A stretch of DNA of 64,000 bases from an uncultured OM182 clade bacterium (GTDB lineage: Bacteria > Pseudomonadota > Gammaproteobacteria > Pseudomonadales > Azotimanducaceae). The stretch is taken from positions 1-64,000 of the forward strand of contig CAJJAA010000014.1 in NCBI GenBank assembly GCA_905182025.1. The letters are read 5' to 3'. This document shows, one piece after another, positions 8,990-18,846 of this stretch (the stretch's first letter is position 1; each line of letters opens with the position of its first letter). A model generated the notes under the pieces. That model saw only the letters and a program-made list of their open reading frames with translations, ran no database searches and was not told where the DNA came from. The translations under genes and the position numbers were made by a program.

Positions 8990-9598
8990 TAATTAGTATT
9001 TGGCGCAACACAGAGCAATCGACTATTGCCAAATCGACGAGGTATTCGACCGACTAAAAATGTCTGCAAGGAGTTGTTACGACGATGGGGAAAAAGGCGC
9101 GGAGTGTAACGGATTATGCGACTTATTCCCAATGAAATGCGCATAACTCGGCAGATAGGCTCATCATACTGATAGGGTAGGCGCAGCCGTATCTAATTCA
9201 ATATTCAATTAGACAACATGACTTTGTGATAATGTCGGCGAAGCGTTGCTACATACTCGGTAGGGGTTGTATCCGTGGATCGAAAAGTTGCGACCAGGCA
9301 CTGCGAATTTTAGGCACTGCGAATGGTCTGTCACTGTCACGAAATCAGAAAAGGTAGCAGCGTCTCGGTCAGCTGATCTACCTTTGCTGTTCATTCATGG
9401 TAACTCTCCTGTAAAGAGGTCTTTCGGCAACAATTGCAGGAATTTGGGCCGCAGCGTCGATGTATACAGGCGCTGTAGTCAAAATTTGGCCAACCAGATT
9501 TGGTCAGCCACGGGCGCAGTTGCGATTTAGCGAGGCACAAGTATATGGCAGAGCACTTGATTCGGCCGATGGCAGCTTATAAAGCTGTTAGCGAGCGG
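8990..9598. other. 609-bp intergenic region with a 13-bp direct repeat
   Basis: No gene is recognised here; the short open frames on both strands show no family features. AGGCACTGCGAAT occurs twice (9296-9308 and 9312-9324). The part near 8990 presumably carries the sulP promoter. Confidence 0.5.
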
Positions 9599-10447
9599 CT
9601 AATTAACCATCCGCATTGATAGGTCAGTCGCGCGCACATGTTTGGTTAGCGCGCCAACGGATATATAATCAACGCCGGTCTCTGCGATAGCAATTAAGTC
9701 CTCATCAGACTCAATGCCGCCAGAGGCTTCCAGTTTTAAACTATCGTTGCTGGCTTCGACCGCCGTTCGCATATCATCGAGTGAGAAATTGTCAATCATA
9801 ATCCAGTTGGGTTCTGCGTTTATGGCTTCTGTCAGCTCCGATAGGTTTTCAACTTCTATTTCTATGCGTCTGTCTGGATGTAACGATTTAGCTCGGCCGA
9901 TTGCTTTTGCAATAGAACCGCAGGCCATGATGTGATTCTCTTTGATTAGAAAGGCGTCGTACAAACCCATACGATGATTCTCACCGCCGCCACATTTGAC
10001 CGCATATTTTTGCGCGCGTCTTAGGCCGGGGAGTGTTTTCCTGGTGTCTAATAGTTTGGTGTGAGTGTGCGCTATTAAGGATGCGTATCGATGTGTCACT
10101 GTCGCAGTGCCCGATAAAGTCTGTAGAAAGTTCAGCGCAGGGCGTTCGCCGGTCAATATGCTGCGAGCGTTTCCTGAGACGCTGAAGAGTTTCTGGTTGG
10201 GTTCTACAAGATCAGTATCTTTTACATGCCAAGTGATTTGAAGCGATGGGTCGACCTGTTTGAATACTTCATTGACCCAGTCGACCCCGCAGATAACGGC
10301 CTGGTCCCTTGTAATGACGTCAGCATTTGCTGAGGTGTTCGCATCAATCAACAGGGCGGTGATATCAACGTCACCCACATCTTCTGATAGGGCGAGTTTT
10401 ATATTTTGGTCGAGGTCTGAAAAGTAGTCATTGTGCATAGATATCAT
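9599..10447 (-). CDS. nadC: NadC, nicotinate-nucleotide pyrophosphorylase (carboxylating)
   Basis: This quinolinate phosphoribosyltransferase (282 residues, usual length) converts quinolinate and PRPP to nicotinate mononucleotide, CO2 and PPi in de novo NAD synthesis. Signatures in order are [61 protein letters not shown] and the C-terminal LEASGGI and [12 protein letters not shown]. The catalytic Arg/Lys/Glu residues are all present. It lies near ampD/ampE, the usual gammaproteobacterial order. A TTG or second Met start could shorten it by 3 residues. Confidence 0.96.
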   Translation of the reverse strand: MISMHNDYFSDLDQNIKLALSEDVGDVDITALLIDANTSANADVITRDQAVICGVDWVNEVFKQVDPSLQITWHVKDTDLVEPNQKLFSVSGNARSILTGERPALNFLQTLSGTATVTHRYASLIAHTHTKLLDTRKTLPGLRRAQKYAVKCGGGENHRMGLYDAFLIKENHIMACGSIAKAIGRAKSLHPDRRIEIEVENLSELTEAINAEPNWIMIDNFSLDDMRTAVEASNDSLKLEASGGIESDEDLIAIAETGVDYISVGALTKHVRATDLSMRMVN

Positions 10448-10549
10448 TCTTCTTTTGTTGCCACCGTGGCGAGTTTTCGATGTCTGAATCTCTGTTCTTT
10501 GCGGTTCTTTTCTGTTCTTTCTGTTTTGTTATTGCTGCTGTCGTTCCTG

Positions 10550-11056
10550 TCAGTATAGCTGGCGAAGTGTAAGGGAATCACCACGTTGAACAAATTCAAT
10601 TTGTTTCAACGCAGACATGCCAAGCAATATAGCTTGGTCGCTCATGCCAGGATTAATGCTCGCGGGCACATTGTAGAGCTTTATGTCACCGATACTGAGT
10701 TCGTCAATCGAAGTTGAATAAACCGTCACTGGACCATTAGCGGTCATTGCACGTCCTGGCTGACCGCGACGTAAGCTCAGATGGTCTGCCAGATCCATCG
10801 GAATAACGACATCCGTGGCGCCGGTGTCGAGCAAGAACTCGGCTGACTTGCGGTTGATGAGACCAGTCGCGACATAATGGCCTTGTCGGTTCCGCTTTAG
10901 AGTGACTTGGGCGTGCTCTTCATTGATGGTTGAATCGGGTGACGGGTTGGGGTTGTATTGTCGGCTTTCTACGTCCGCAAAAAAAACGGTCATAAGCCCC
11001 AACGCAATGATGAAGGCAATAGCCATCATCCCGGTACCGATTTTTTGTGTTGGCAT
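10550..11056 (-). CDS. Membrane-anchored retropepsin-like aspartic protease (TIGR02281 type)
   Basis: A 168-residue protein with one N-terminal helix (about 8-27) and a periplasmic clan-AA aspartic protease domain. FLLDTGATDVVIP (about 75-87) holds the catalytic Asp, and LLGMSALKQIEF is the conserved C-terminal segment. Proteins of this type act as dimers, each supplying one Asp. It lies between nadC and ampD, on the nadC strand. The substrate is unknown. Confidence 0.85.
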   Translation of the reverse strand: MPTQKIGTGMMAIAFIIALGLMTVFFADVESRQYNPNPSPDSTINEEHAQVTLKRNRQGHYVATGLINRKSAEFLLDTGATDVVIPMDLADHLSLRRGQPGRAMTANGPVTVYSTSIDELSIGDIKLYNVPASINPGMSDQAILLGMSALKQIEFVQRGDSLTLRQLY

Positions 11057-11061
11057 TTTTG

Positions 11062-11271
11062 TTAAGTGTTCTCTTTTAGGTTGTCACTGATGTAATGGTT
11101 TACGTCATCGATGTCTCGTTGGTTTAACGCACCTTGACGGTGAGCAATAATCAGTCTGCTAACCGAGCTGCTAACCGAGCTATCGATGATTCTATTGTCC
11201 CGATGCCTTGTTAAGCGATTATAGCAGTGATCTTGAATGGATTTGATGGTGCCCAACTGGCTATTATGCAA
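11062..11271 (-). CDS. Possible small protein upstream of the protease gene
   Basis: A 69-residue frame starts at TTG (11271) and ends five bases before the protease ATG, so it could be cotranscribed. It has no recognisable domain, is polar, and ends DINDNL-like acidic/basic (DVNHYISDNLKENT). No clear ribosome site precedes the TTG, so this may be a chance frame. Confidence 0.25.
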   Translation of the reverse strand: MHNSQLGTIKSIQDHCYNRLTRHRDNRIIDSSVSSSVSRLIIAHRQGALNQRDIDDVNHYISDNLKENT

Positions 11272-11308
11272 GTCTTACTTGTTTTGATACTTTTGCAAAG
11301 CCGTCAAT

Positions 11309-11851
11309 ATGAAAATAAATACCGGACAACTGGATATTGCCGAACAGGCGATTAGCCCTAATTTTGATAAAAGACCTGAAAATGAGGTCTCTCTGATTGT
11401 TATTCACTGCATTAGTCTGCCGGCGGGCCATTATGGATCTGATTATGTGCGTGCGCTATTTTGTAATGAACTTGATTGTCTTGTGCATGATGACTTCGCA
11501 GATCTGCAAGGGGTGAAATTATCGAGTCACCTGCTCATTCATCGGACCGGACTCGTCACGCAGTTTGTACCTTTTGACAAGCGGGCATGGCATGCGGGTC
11601 AATCTGTGCATCGCGGTCGCGAAAATTGTAACGATTTTTCTGTGGGTATCGAGCTAGAGGGAATAGATACAGAGACTTTCACCGATGAACAGTACAAAAC
11701 GCTGCTCGAAGTTTGTCAGGAGATGTTAGACTCTTGGTCACTAGATGTGGCCGATATTGTTGGCCACAGTGAGATTGCACCGGGTCGAAAAACAGATCCT
11801 GGGCCAGGTTTTGATTGGCATCGCTTGCGATCTCAATTGGTCTGCAATTGA
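11309..11851 (+). CDS. ampD: AmpD, 1,6-anhydro-N-acetylmuramyl-L-alanine amidase
   Basis: A 180-residue cytoplasmic zinc amidase that cleaves the lactyl-peptide bond of anhydro-muropeptides during cell-wall recycling. The zinc ligands His33 (VIHCISLP), His153 (VGHSEIAPGR) and Asp163 (KTDPGPGFDW) are present, with catalytic Glu115 and Lys161. These match the characterised Citrobacter AmpD with an offset of one. It is followed by ampE, as in E. coli. Loss of AmpD derepresses AmpC in many species, but no ampC or ampR is visible here. Confidence 0.96.
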   Translation: MKINTGQLDIAEQAISPNFDKRPENEVSLIVIHCISLPAGHYGSDYVRALFCNELDCLVHDDFADLQGVKLSSHLLIHRTGLVTQFVPFDKRAWHAGQSVHRGRENCNDFSVGIELEGIDTETFTDEQYKTLLEVCQEMLDSWSLDVADIVGHSEIAPGRKTDPGPGFDWHRLRSQLVCN

Positions 11852-11948
11852 TAACTGACGTGTGGTAAAAAAAACGCATTGATAGGTCTAAGAAATAGTT
11901 TTACCGGATTCTATTTTGAGCCCATTCGGTAAATAAGAGAGTGAGTCG

Positions 11949-12827
11949 ATGACATTTTTAATAATTCTTATTGCGGTGATATTTTACAGAAACTGGTTCG
12001 GTGAGCATCCGCTAAGCCGAATTTTGCCCTTTGAATCGGTTTTTGATTGGGCTGCCGAGCGAGGTATAAAAGGCCTGCCTCTCTATTTGTCATGCGTCGG
12101 CTTACCCGTTTTGGTTTTGCTGATTATCAGTGGCGTGAGTGGCGGCCTCGTGTGGTTTTTACTCTCACTTGTCGTTGTGATTTATAGTATTGAACTTTAC
12201 GATGGCGACAGTGTATTCGATGAGCATCTGATCTGGCTAAGAGACCAACCGTCAAGGGAGTCGGCTGACGCTAGTCAGGACATTGCTGGGCTTGATGGCA
12301 AGCAAGTCGAGTCAGACTGTTTCGCAGAGGTTTCTCAGCGCCAGGAAGACTTTATTCTGACAACAACCTATGAAGTGTTTCAAAGTTTCATACCGGTTGT
12401 ATTTTGGTTTATCCTTTTTGGACCGGCGGGCGCATTGTTATACGCATTAACTGTTCGTTATTTGGATAGTCTCGATTTGGACTCGCCGCAGATAGTGCTG
12501 ATGGAAAAAGTTGTCTATTGGCTTGAATGGGTGCCTGCTCGAATTACGGGGTTATTATTCGCGTTCTTAGCTAATTTCGGCCCAGGTTTTGAGTACTGGT
12601 TGAAAATGTTGACCGATGTAACTCAGCCCAACGAAGTGCATCTATCAATATTGGCGGGTATTTCAACTAACGTGCAGGACGATGCCCGGCCAACCGTTGA
12701 ATCCGATGACCTTCAAAATTACATGATTCAATGTGAATCGCATGTTAACGACTTGAGAACACTGTTTGAGCGAGCCGTCTTCGGCTGGTTAGGTATTGCG
12801 GCACTCGTGACGGTTATAGCGCCTTGA
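11949..12827 (+). CDS. ampE: AmpE-like inner-membrane protein
   Basis: This 292-residue protein has hydrophobic segments at about 1-12, 50-78, 140-165, 193-212 and 275-290. The AmpE-type motif HPLSRILPFESVFDW is near the start, and VFWFILFGPAGALLYAL lies in the middle. The family is CobD-like and its biochemical role is unsettled; it is linked to ampD by gene order. It starts 97 bp after ampD. Confidence 0.9.
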   Translation: MTFLIILIAVIFYRNWFGEHPLSRILPFESVFDWAAERGIKGLPLYLSCVGLPVLVLLIISGVSGGLVWFLLSLVVVIYSIELYDGDSVFDEHLIWLRDQPSRESADASQDIAGLDGKQVESDCFAEVSQRQEDFILTTTYEVFQSFIPVVFWFILFGPAGALLYALTVRYLDSLDLDSPQIVLMEKVVYWLEWVPARITGLLFAFLANFGPGFEYWLKMLTDVTQPNEVHLSILAGISTNVQDDARPTVESDDLQNYMIQCESHVNDLRTLFERAVFGWLGIAALVTVIAP

Positions 12828-12866
12828 TGCCAAGCTTGTTTCGCGAATGCAACACCGAATAATTCA

Positions 12867-13769
12867 ATGAACCCATCGTTCATACCGTTTTATCTATCTG
12901 CAGGTCAGAATATCGCCCAGGCTGTCGTTCTAGTGACGCTTATTTTTGCGGTTACGTGTGCATCAGATGCCAGCGCTGAAATTCGAGTGATTGACGATCT
13001 CGGTGAGGAGGTTGTCTTACTCAAGCCGGCGAGACGAGTAATCAGTCTCGCGCCACACATCACCGAGCTAATTTATTCATTAGGTGCCGAAAAGCAGATA
13101 GTTGGTACGGTTAAGTATTCTGATTACCCCCCCAAAGCTTCGACGCTACCTAGAATTGGTGACGCCTTCTCTTTGAATATTGAATCGGTTTTGGCTCTCA
13201 AACCTGATTTGATCATTGCATGGCATACGGGCGGCAACAATCGACCGATTGAGCGCCTACGAAGTCTAGGGTTGCCTGTGTATACGAACGAAGCAAAGAG
13301 CTTGGCAGGCATTGGCGAGGCAATAATTGATATCGCAGCGTTGCTGGGCAAAAATGAACGTGGCTTTGCGCTACAACAAGAATTTGTGACGGCGTTAGAG
13401 AATAGTCGGGTTGTTAAAAAGAGCTCGCCAGTGATATTTTTTCAAATTTCTGATCAGGAGCTGTACACCGTTTCATCCGAACATCTAATCGGTCAGGCAA
13501 TTAATCATTGCGGTGGTAAAAATCTGTTTAGCGATATTTCACCGAATGTGAGTCAAGTTAACCAAGAAATGATTCTGGCGAATCAACCCGATGTCATTGT
13601 CGTCACGCAACGACCAGGTAGTGAATCGGCATGGGTGAAAACATGGCGTGGCTTTACCGGTACTCAGTACCAAGTGGATACCATCGATCCGGATTTAATA
13701 TCGCGCCCCAGTTTAAGAATGTTGGATGGCATTAAGGCAATATGTGAGATCGTTAATGGCGCGAGATAG
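12867..13769 (+). CDS. BtuF-like cobalamin/iron-chelate substrate-binding protein
   Basis: A 300-residue exported helical-backbone-metal-receptor protein. After a signal sequence (cut near SDASAEI, about residue 38) come RVISLAPHITELIYSLGA, VGTVKYSDYPPKA, RIGDAFSLNIESVLALKPDL and a long linking helix, the typical type III binding-protein layout. BtuF proteins deliver vitamin B12 to BtuCD, but neither permease nor ATPase gene is adjacent. It may therefore work with a transporter elsewhere. Iron-chelate binding is the alternative. Confidence 0.82.
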   Translation: MNPSFIPFYLSAGQNIAQAVVLVTLIFAVTCASDASAEIRVIDDLGEEVVLLKPARRVISLAPHITELIYSLGAEKQIVGTVKYSDYPPKASTLPRIGDAFSLNIESVLALKPDLIIAWHTGGNNRPIERLRSLGLPVYTNEAKSLAGIGEAIIDIAALLGKNERGFALQQEFVTALENSRVVKKSSPVIFFQISDQELYTVSSEHLIGQAINHCGGKNLFSDISPNVSQVNQEMILANQPDVIVVTQRPGSESAWVKTWRGFTGTQYQVDTIDPDLISRPSLRMLDGIKAICEIVNGAR

Positions 13770-13836
13770 CTAACGCTGTCGAGTATTTTTTTGTCTTTCT
13801 ATTAATCTAAAACGAACGTAAATAGGTAGACAAAAT

Positions 13837-13854
13837 GAACACAATTAGGTGTTC
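13837..13854. promoter_or_regulatory. Inverted repeat upstream of aceE (candidate operator)
   Basis: GAACAC-aattag-GTGTTC has perfect 6-bp arms and lies about 55 bp before the aceE start. Such a site could bind a dimeric regulator of pyruvate dehydrogenase genes. It does not match the E. coli PdhR consensus, so the regulator is unknown. Confidence 0.35.
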
Positions 13855-13909
13855 CTAAGCTAGACTTACCCAACGCTACATTCATATTAAATAGATGAAA
13901 GGTTCAAAT

Positions 13910-16577
13910 ATGGCAAAGGACAGTCAAACCGATTTGGACCCAGAGGAGACTCTGGAGTGGGTCGAATCAATCACCGCTATTATTGAACACGAGGGTGTGG
14001 AGCGCGCTCAATATCTGTTGGAGAGGCTTTCTTCAAAGGTTACTGAGACAGGTGCTCAACTACCCTATGCGATCAATACGCCCTATAGAAATACAATACC
14101 TGTTGAAAACGAATCAAGGATGCCCGGCGATCTGTTTATGGAACGCGGTTTACGTTCGTTAATACGCTGGAATGCGATGGCGATGGTCATGCGAGCCAAT
14201 TTAAAAGACGGCACACTTGGCGGTCATATTTCGAGTTTTCAATCCAGCGCAACGTTATATGACGTTGGCTTTAATTATTTTTTCAGAGCTAGAACAGACA
14301 GTCATCAAGGCGATCTTGTTTATATCCAAGGTCACACCGCACCGGGTATCTACGCGCGCTCCTATCTTGAGGGTCGAATCTCTGAAGAACAGTTAGATAA
14401 GTTTCGGCAAGAAGTAGGCGGTGATGGCCTATCTTCCTATCCGCACCCTTGGTTGATGCCAGATTATTGGCAATTCCCGACCGTTTCAATGGGTCTTGGG
14501 CCTCTGCAAGCTATCTATCAAGCACGTGTGATGAAGTATCTAGATCATCGCGAACTTGTCGAAGCCAAGGATAGAAAAGTTTGGTGTTTTGTCGGTGATG
14601 GTGAGATGGATGAGCCTGAGTCGCAGGGTGCGATCTCTCTCGCGGGACGAGAAAAATTAGATAATCTGATTTTTGTCATCAACTGTAATCTTCAAAGACT
14701 CGATGGCCCCGTTAGGGGCAACGGTAAGATTATACAAGAGCTTGAAGGAAGTTTTCGAGGAGCGGGCTGGAATGTTATTAAGGTCGTATGGGGCCGAATG
14801 TGGGATCCGTTGTTTGAAAAAGATAAACACGGCATCATGCAAAAGAGAATGGACGAAGCGCTCGACGGTGATTACCAATCCTACAAAAGCCGTGACGGCG
14901 CGTTCACTCGTGAACACTTTTTTGGTAAGTACCCTGAATTGTTGAAGATGGTTGAGGGCTTAACCGATGAGGATATATATCGACTCAATCGAGGTGGGCA
15001 CGACCCCTACAAAGTCTATGCCGCCTATGCAGCAGCTGCTAGTCACAAAGGTCAGCCAACGGTTATTTTAGCCAAAACCGTCAAAGGCTACGGTATGGGT
15101 CTGGCTGGGGAAGCTCAAAATATTACCCACAGTGTCAAGAAGTTAGATCTTGCTGAGCTGAAAGAGTTTCGAGATCGCTTTGATATCCCACTGCCCGATT
15201 CTGAGCTGGAAGCTGTGCCCTATTATCGCCCTCCTGAAGACAGTCCAGAGATGCGCTACCTTAAAGAGCGTCGCGCCGCGCTTGGTGGTTCATTCCCATC
15301 CCGTCAATCCGATTTCACCGCATTGAAGGTTCCAAAACTGGACATTTTTAGCAATGTTCTGAAAGGCACCGGCGACAGAGAAATCTCTACGACGATGGCT
15401 TTTGTACGAATTCTTTCTGCAATTATCAAAGATAAGGAGGTTGGTAATCGGGTCGTACCGATTGTGCCTGATGAAGCACGAACTTTTGGTATGGAGGGAA
15501 TGTTTCGACAATTAGGTATTTATTCCAGTGTCGGTCAGTTGTATGAGCCTCACCGATGCCGGACAAATTATGTATTACCGGGAAGACCAAAAGGGTCAGG
15601 TGATGGAAGAGGGTATCAACGAAGGTGGCGCCTTTGCTGCTTGGTTAGCGGCTGCAACAAGTTATTCTAACAACGATTTTCCATTGGTGCCTTTCTATGT
15701 GTTTTACTCGATGTTTGGCTTTCAGCGGGTCGGTGATCTTTCTTGGGCGGCGGGTGACCTTCAAGCGAGAGGTTTTTTGATCGGTGGCACGTCAGGTCGA
15801 ACGACGCTAAATGGCGAGGGGTTGCAGCATCAAGATGGGCATAGTCATATCCTAGCGGGCACTATTCCCAATTGCGTGACCTATGATCCAACCTACGCAT
15901 ACGAACTGGCCATCATCATTCAAAGCGGTCTTGAAGAAATGTACGTCAAGAAAATGGCAAAGTACTATTACATTACCGTCATGAACGAGAATTATATCCA
16001 ACCTGAAATGCCTAAGGGCTGCGAAGATGGTGTCATCCGTGGTATGTACCTACTAAAGAAGAACAGCAAAAAGACCAGTAAAAAAGTCGTCCAATTGTTG
16101 GGGTCCGGAACGATATTGCGCGAAGTCATTGCCGCTGCAGAGATCCTGAAAGCTGATTTTGGGGTTGAATCGGATATCTGGAGTGTGACCAGTTTTAATG
16201 AACTTAGAAAAGAAGGTTTGGCGACGACACGCTGGAACTTACTCCATCCGGAAGATACACCCAAGGTCAGCTACGTTAATGAATGTCTTGATAAAACCGT
16301 CGGTCCCGTCATCGCGTCAACTGACTATATGAAGAGTTATGCTGACCAAATCAGAGACTATGTACCCAGACGCTATGCTGTCTTGGGAACAGATGGCTTC
16401 GGACGCAGTGATACGCGAGAGAAACTAAGGGAGTTCTTTGAAGTGGATCGTCACTTTGTCGCCTTGGCAGCACTTTCTGCACTAGCTGAGGAGAATATCA
16501 TTGAGACTAAAATTGTTTCGCAAGCGATTGAGCGATTCGGGATAAACCCTGAAAAACCCGATCCTTTTAACGCGTAG
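13910..16577 (+). CDS. aceE: AceE, homodimeric-type pyruvate dehydrogenase E1 (one frameshift)
   Basis: The sequence closely follows E. coli AceE throughout: DPEETLEWVESI, FQSSATLYDVGFNYFF, GDGEMDEPESQGAI (thiamine-PP site), NCNLQRLDGPV, EARTFGMEGMFRQLGIY, then GFQRVGDLSWAAGD and GGTSGRTTLNGEGLQHQDGH. The reading shifts by one base at about 15549-15551 (CCT-C-ACC). Removing one C restores EPTDAGQIMYYRED and gives about 888 residues, the usual length. I take the ATG at 13910 because KDSQTDLDPEETL aligns with family starts. E1 decarboxylates pyruvate and acetylates the lipoyl arm of AceF. An intact single copy is normally required for aerobic growth, so the indel is probably a sequence error. 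Confidence 0.93.
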
Positions 16578-16583
16578 GAGCTG

Positions 16584-18254
16584 ATGATGATAAAACAGAT
16601 TCTCGTTCCAGATGTGGGTGAAGCAGAAGATGTCGAAGTTATTGAGGTACTTGTTAGCGTAGGTGATTCAATCAATGCAGACGACTCGCTAGTCGTTCTT
16701 GAGTCTGATAAGGCAAGTATGGAAATTCCTTCGCCGATGGCCGGCGTTGTAAAGTCTATCGCAGTGAAAGAAGGTGATACGGTCGACGAAGGCAGTTTGA
16801 TTCTTGAGCTCGATACGGCTGTATCGTTGGAAATTGAAGCGAACGATCCTGAAGCAGCATCTACGCCGGTTCTCCCCGCTGCAAAAACAACAGATCAAGA
16901 TGTTGCGCCTGCCAAGTCAGAAGGTACGGCAGACAAGACAATACAAGAGAATGTGGAAATAGACATTGTTGTGCCTGACGTCGGTGAAGCAGATGAAGTC
17001 GTGCTCACCGAATACCTCGTTGCCGTCGGTGATCAGGTTAATGTTGATGATTCTCTCGTCGTACTTGAATCTGATAAAGCCAGTATGGAAATTCCTTCAC
17101 CCTTTGCCGGTACTGTTGCCGCATTGAGGGTTGAAGTAGGTTTGCAGGTTCAAGAAGGGGACGTACTCCTTAGTCTGATTGCCAAGCCATCGTCCGGCGC
17201 AACGCTAGCGCCTTCGGTTTCTGTTGATCAAGCGCCTTCAGCTGCTGCGTCATTAGCGAAAGCAGCACAGGCACCTCATGAAACACCGTCACCAGCCCAG
17301 TCAGGGCAGGCGACATCAGCGGGTCAAGCGTCAGTTCAGCCCTCCGGCAAAAACGTCTATGCAGGACCTGCGGTGCGAAAAATAGCGCGTCAATTTGGCG
17401 TTGAGCTAGGGCTTGTAAAAGGTACAGGGAGGAAAGGTCGAGTTCTAAAAGAGGATGTTCAAGCCTACGTTAAGAAACAACTCGCTAGCCCGGCAAGCAG
17501 CGGTGCATCTTCGGGTGCAGGTATTCCCCCAATTCCGAGTATTGATTTCAGCAAGTTTGGAGAGACTGAGTTAAGACCAATGTCGCGGATTAAACAGGCG
17601 ACAGCAAAGAATCTGCACCGAAGTTGGTTGAATGTCCCGCATGTCACTCAATTCGATGAAGCTGATATCACTGAACTGGAAATATTTCGTAAAACTCAAA
17701 ATGCCGAGCTTGTTAATTCTGGACAGAAGTTAACGCCTTTGGCTTTCATGGTTGCGGCTTGTGTCAGCGCATTGAAACAGTTCCCTCAGTTCAATGCTTC
17801 GATCGAACCTGATTATAAGAATCTGATTTTGAAAAAGTACTACAACATTGGCGTTGCAGTCGAAACGCCTGACGGCCTTGTTGTACCGGTCATCAAAGAT
17901 GCTGATAAAAAAGGTATTGTTGAACTGGCTACGGAAACAGCCACATTGGCGCAACAAGCGCGAGATAAGAAGCTGCCGATAGACTCGATGCAAGGCGCTA
18001 CGTTCACCATCTCGAGTCTCGGCGGAATAGGCGGGACCCAATTCACACCGATAGTTAACGCGCCAGAAGTCGCGATACTGGGTGTGTCAAAATCCAAAAT
18101 GACGCCTGTCTGGAATGGTGACAAATTCGAACCGCGAATGATGCTGCCGTTATCGCTGTCATATGATCATCGTGCTATCGATGGTGCGGAAGCAGCTAGG
18201 TTTACAAATTATTTGTCAGCCGTACTAGCGGATTTACGTCGTATGTTGTTGTAG
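16584..18254 (+). CDS. aceF: AceF, dihydrolipoyllysine acetyltransferase (PDH E2)
   Basis: A 556-residue E2 with two lipoyl domains (about 4-78 and 125-200), each with the lipoylated lysine in ESDKASMEIPSP (Lys43 and Lys165). Ala/Pro-rich linkers follow, then an E1/E3-binding domain (AGPAVRKIARQFGVEL to RVLKEDVQAYVKK, about 259-300). The catalytic domain ends with SYDHRAIDGAEAARF, carrying the active-site His/Asp. It transfers acetyl groups to CoA. It lies six bases after aceE, so the two form one operon. No lpd (E3) gene follows, unlike E. coli. Confidence 0.97.
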   Translation: MMIKQILVPDVGEAEDVEVIEVLVSVGDSINADDSLVVLESDKASMEIPSPMAGVVKSIAVKEGDTVDEGSLILELDTAVSLEIEANDPEAASTPVLPAAKTTDQDVAPAKSEGTADKTIQENVEIDIVVPDVGEADEVVLTEYLVAVGDQVNVDDSLVVLESDKASMEIPSPFAGTVAALRVEVGLQVQEGDVLLSLIAKPSSGATLAPSVSVDQAPSAAASLAKAAQAPHETPSPAQSGQATSAGQASVQPSGKNVYAGPAVRKIARQFGVELGLVKGTGRKGRVLKEDVQAYVKKQLASPASSGASSGAGIPPIPSIDFSKFGETELRPMSRIKQATAKNLHRSWLNVPHVTQFDEADITELEIFRKTQNAELVNSGQKLTPLAFMVAACVSALKQFPQFNASIEPDYKNLILKKYYNIGVAVETPDGLVVPVIKDADKKGIVELATETATLAQQARDKKLPIDSMQGATFTISSLGGIGGTQFTPIVNAPEVAILGVSKSKMTPVWNGDKFEPRMMLPLSLSYDHRAIDGAEAARFTNYLSAVLADLRRMLL

Positions 18255-18271
18255 GTTTTTGTTAACGCTGG

Positions 18272-18835
18272 CTAGCCTTTTTCCCAGAGTACTTCAGGTA
18301 CTTTAAGTGTGTCTGCAGTGTATCTTGCGGCAACAAACAGGTAGTCAGAAAATCGATTTAAGAGTTTCAAGCCTTCTGGGTTTACCTCGTCGTCATGACT
18401 CAGCGAGATCAGATCCCTTTCAGCCCGTCGACACACACTGCGGACAACATGAAATTGTGCGATTAAGCGGTTCCCGCCCGGCATAATAAAGTTCTCCAAA
18501 GGCGCTAGATTAGCATTGAGTTCATCCAGTGCATTTTCTATCTGAACAATATGTTCTTCATTGATAATCTTGTAGCCGGGAATGGAAACTTCACCGCCTA
18601 GGTCAAACAATCGATGCTGGCAGCGCCTAAGAAAGTCAGCCATCTGGATTAAGGGGGCTACGTCGTCGTTTACGCGTATTTCTTCAATCAACAAGCCAAG
18701 CTGGCTATTGGTTTCGTCAATAGAGCCCATTGCGTGCACTCGGGCGTGATCTTTTGGCAGTCTGGAACCATCGCCCAGGCCGGTATCACCCTTGTCGCCC
18801 GTGCGTGTGTAAATTTTGCTTAGTCTCTTACCCAA
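18272..18835 (-). CDS. PduO-type cob(I)alamin adenosyltransferase
   Basis: A 187-residue cytoplasmic enzyme with the ATP-binding N-terminal motif IYTRTGDKGDTGL, then DETNSQLGLL, LFDLGGEVS and VRSVCRRAERDLISL. These are the PduO/MMAB signatures. It adenosylates cob(I)alamin to make adenosylcobalamin, needed by enzymes such as methylmalonyl-CoA mutase or class II ribonucleotide reductase. It is convergent with aceF and sits 11 bp downstream of the GGDEF-like gene. Confidence 0.93.
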   Translation of the reverse strand: MGKRLSKIYTRTGDKGDTGLGDGSRLPKDHARVHAMGSIDETNSQLGLLIEEIRVNDDVAPLIQMADFLRRCQHRLFDLGGEVSIPGYKIINEEHIVQIENALDELNANLAPLENFIMPGGNRLIAQFHVVRSVCRRAERDLISLSHDDEVNPEGLKLLNRFSDYLFVAARYTADTLKVPEVLWEKG

Positions 18836-18846
18836 AAAAATATTCC

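Noticed and set aside
9296-9324. 13-bp direct repeat as an attachment site or transposon end
   Set aside because: The copies are only 3 bases apart with no mobile gene nearby.
9267-9530. 87-residue frame in the sulP-nadC gap
   Set aside because: No ribosome site, no family features, Arg/Asn/Cys-rich random-like composition.
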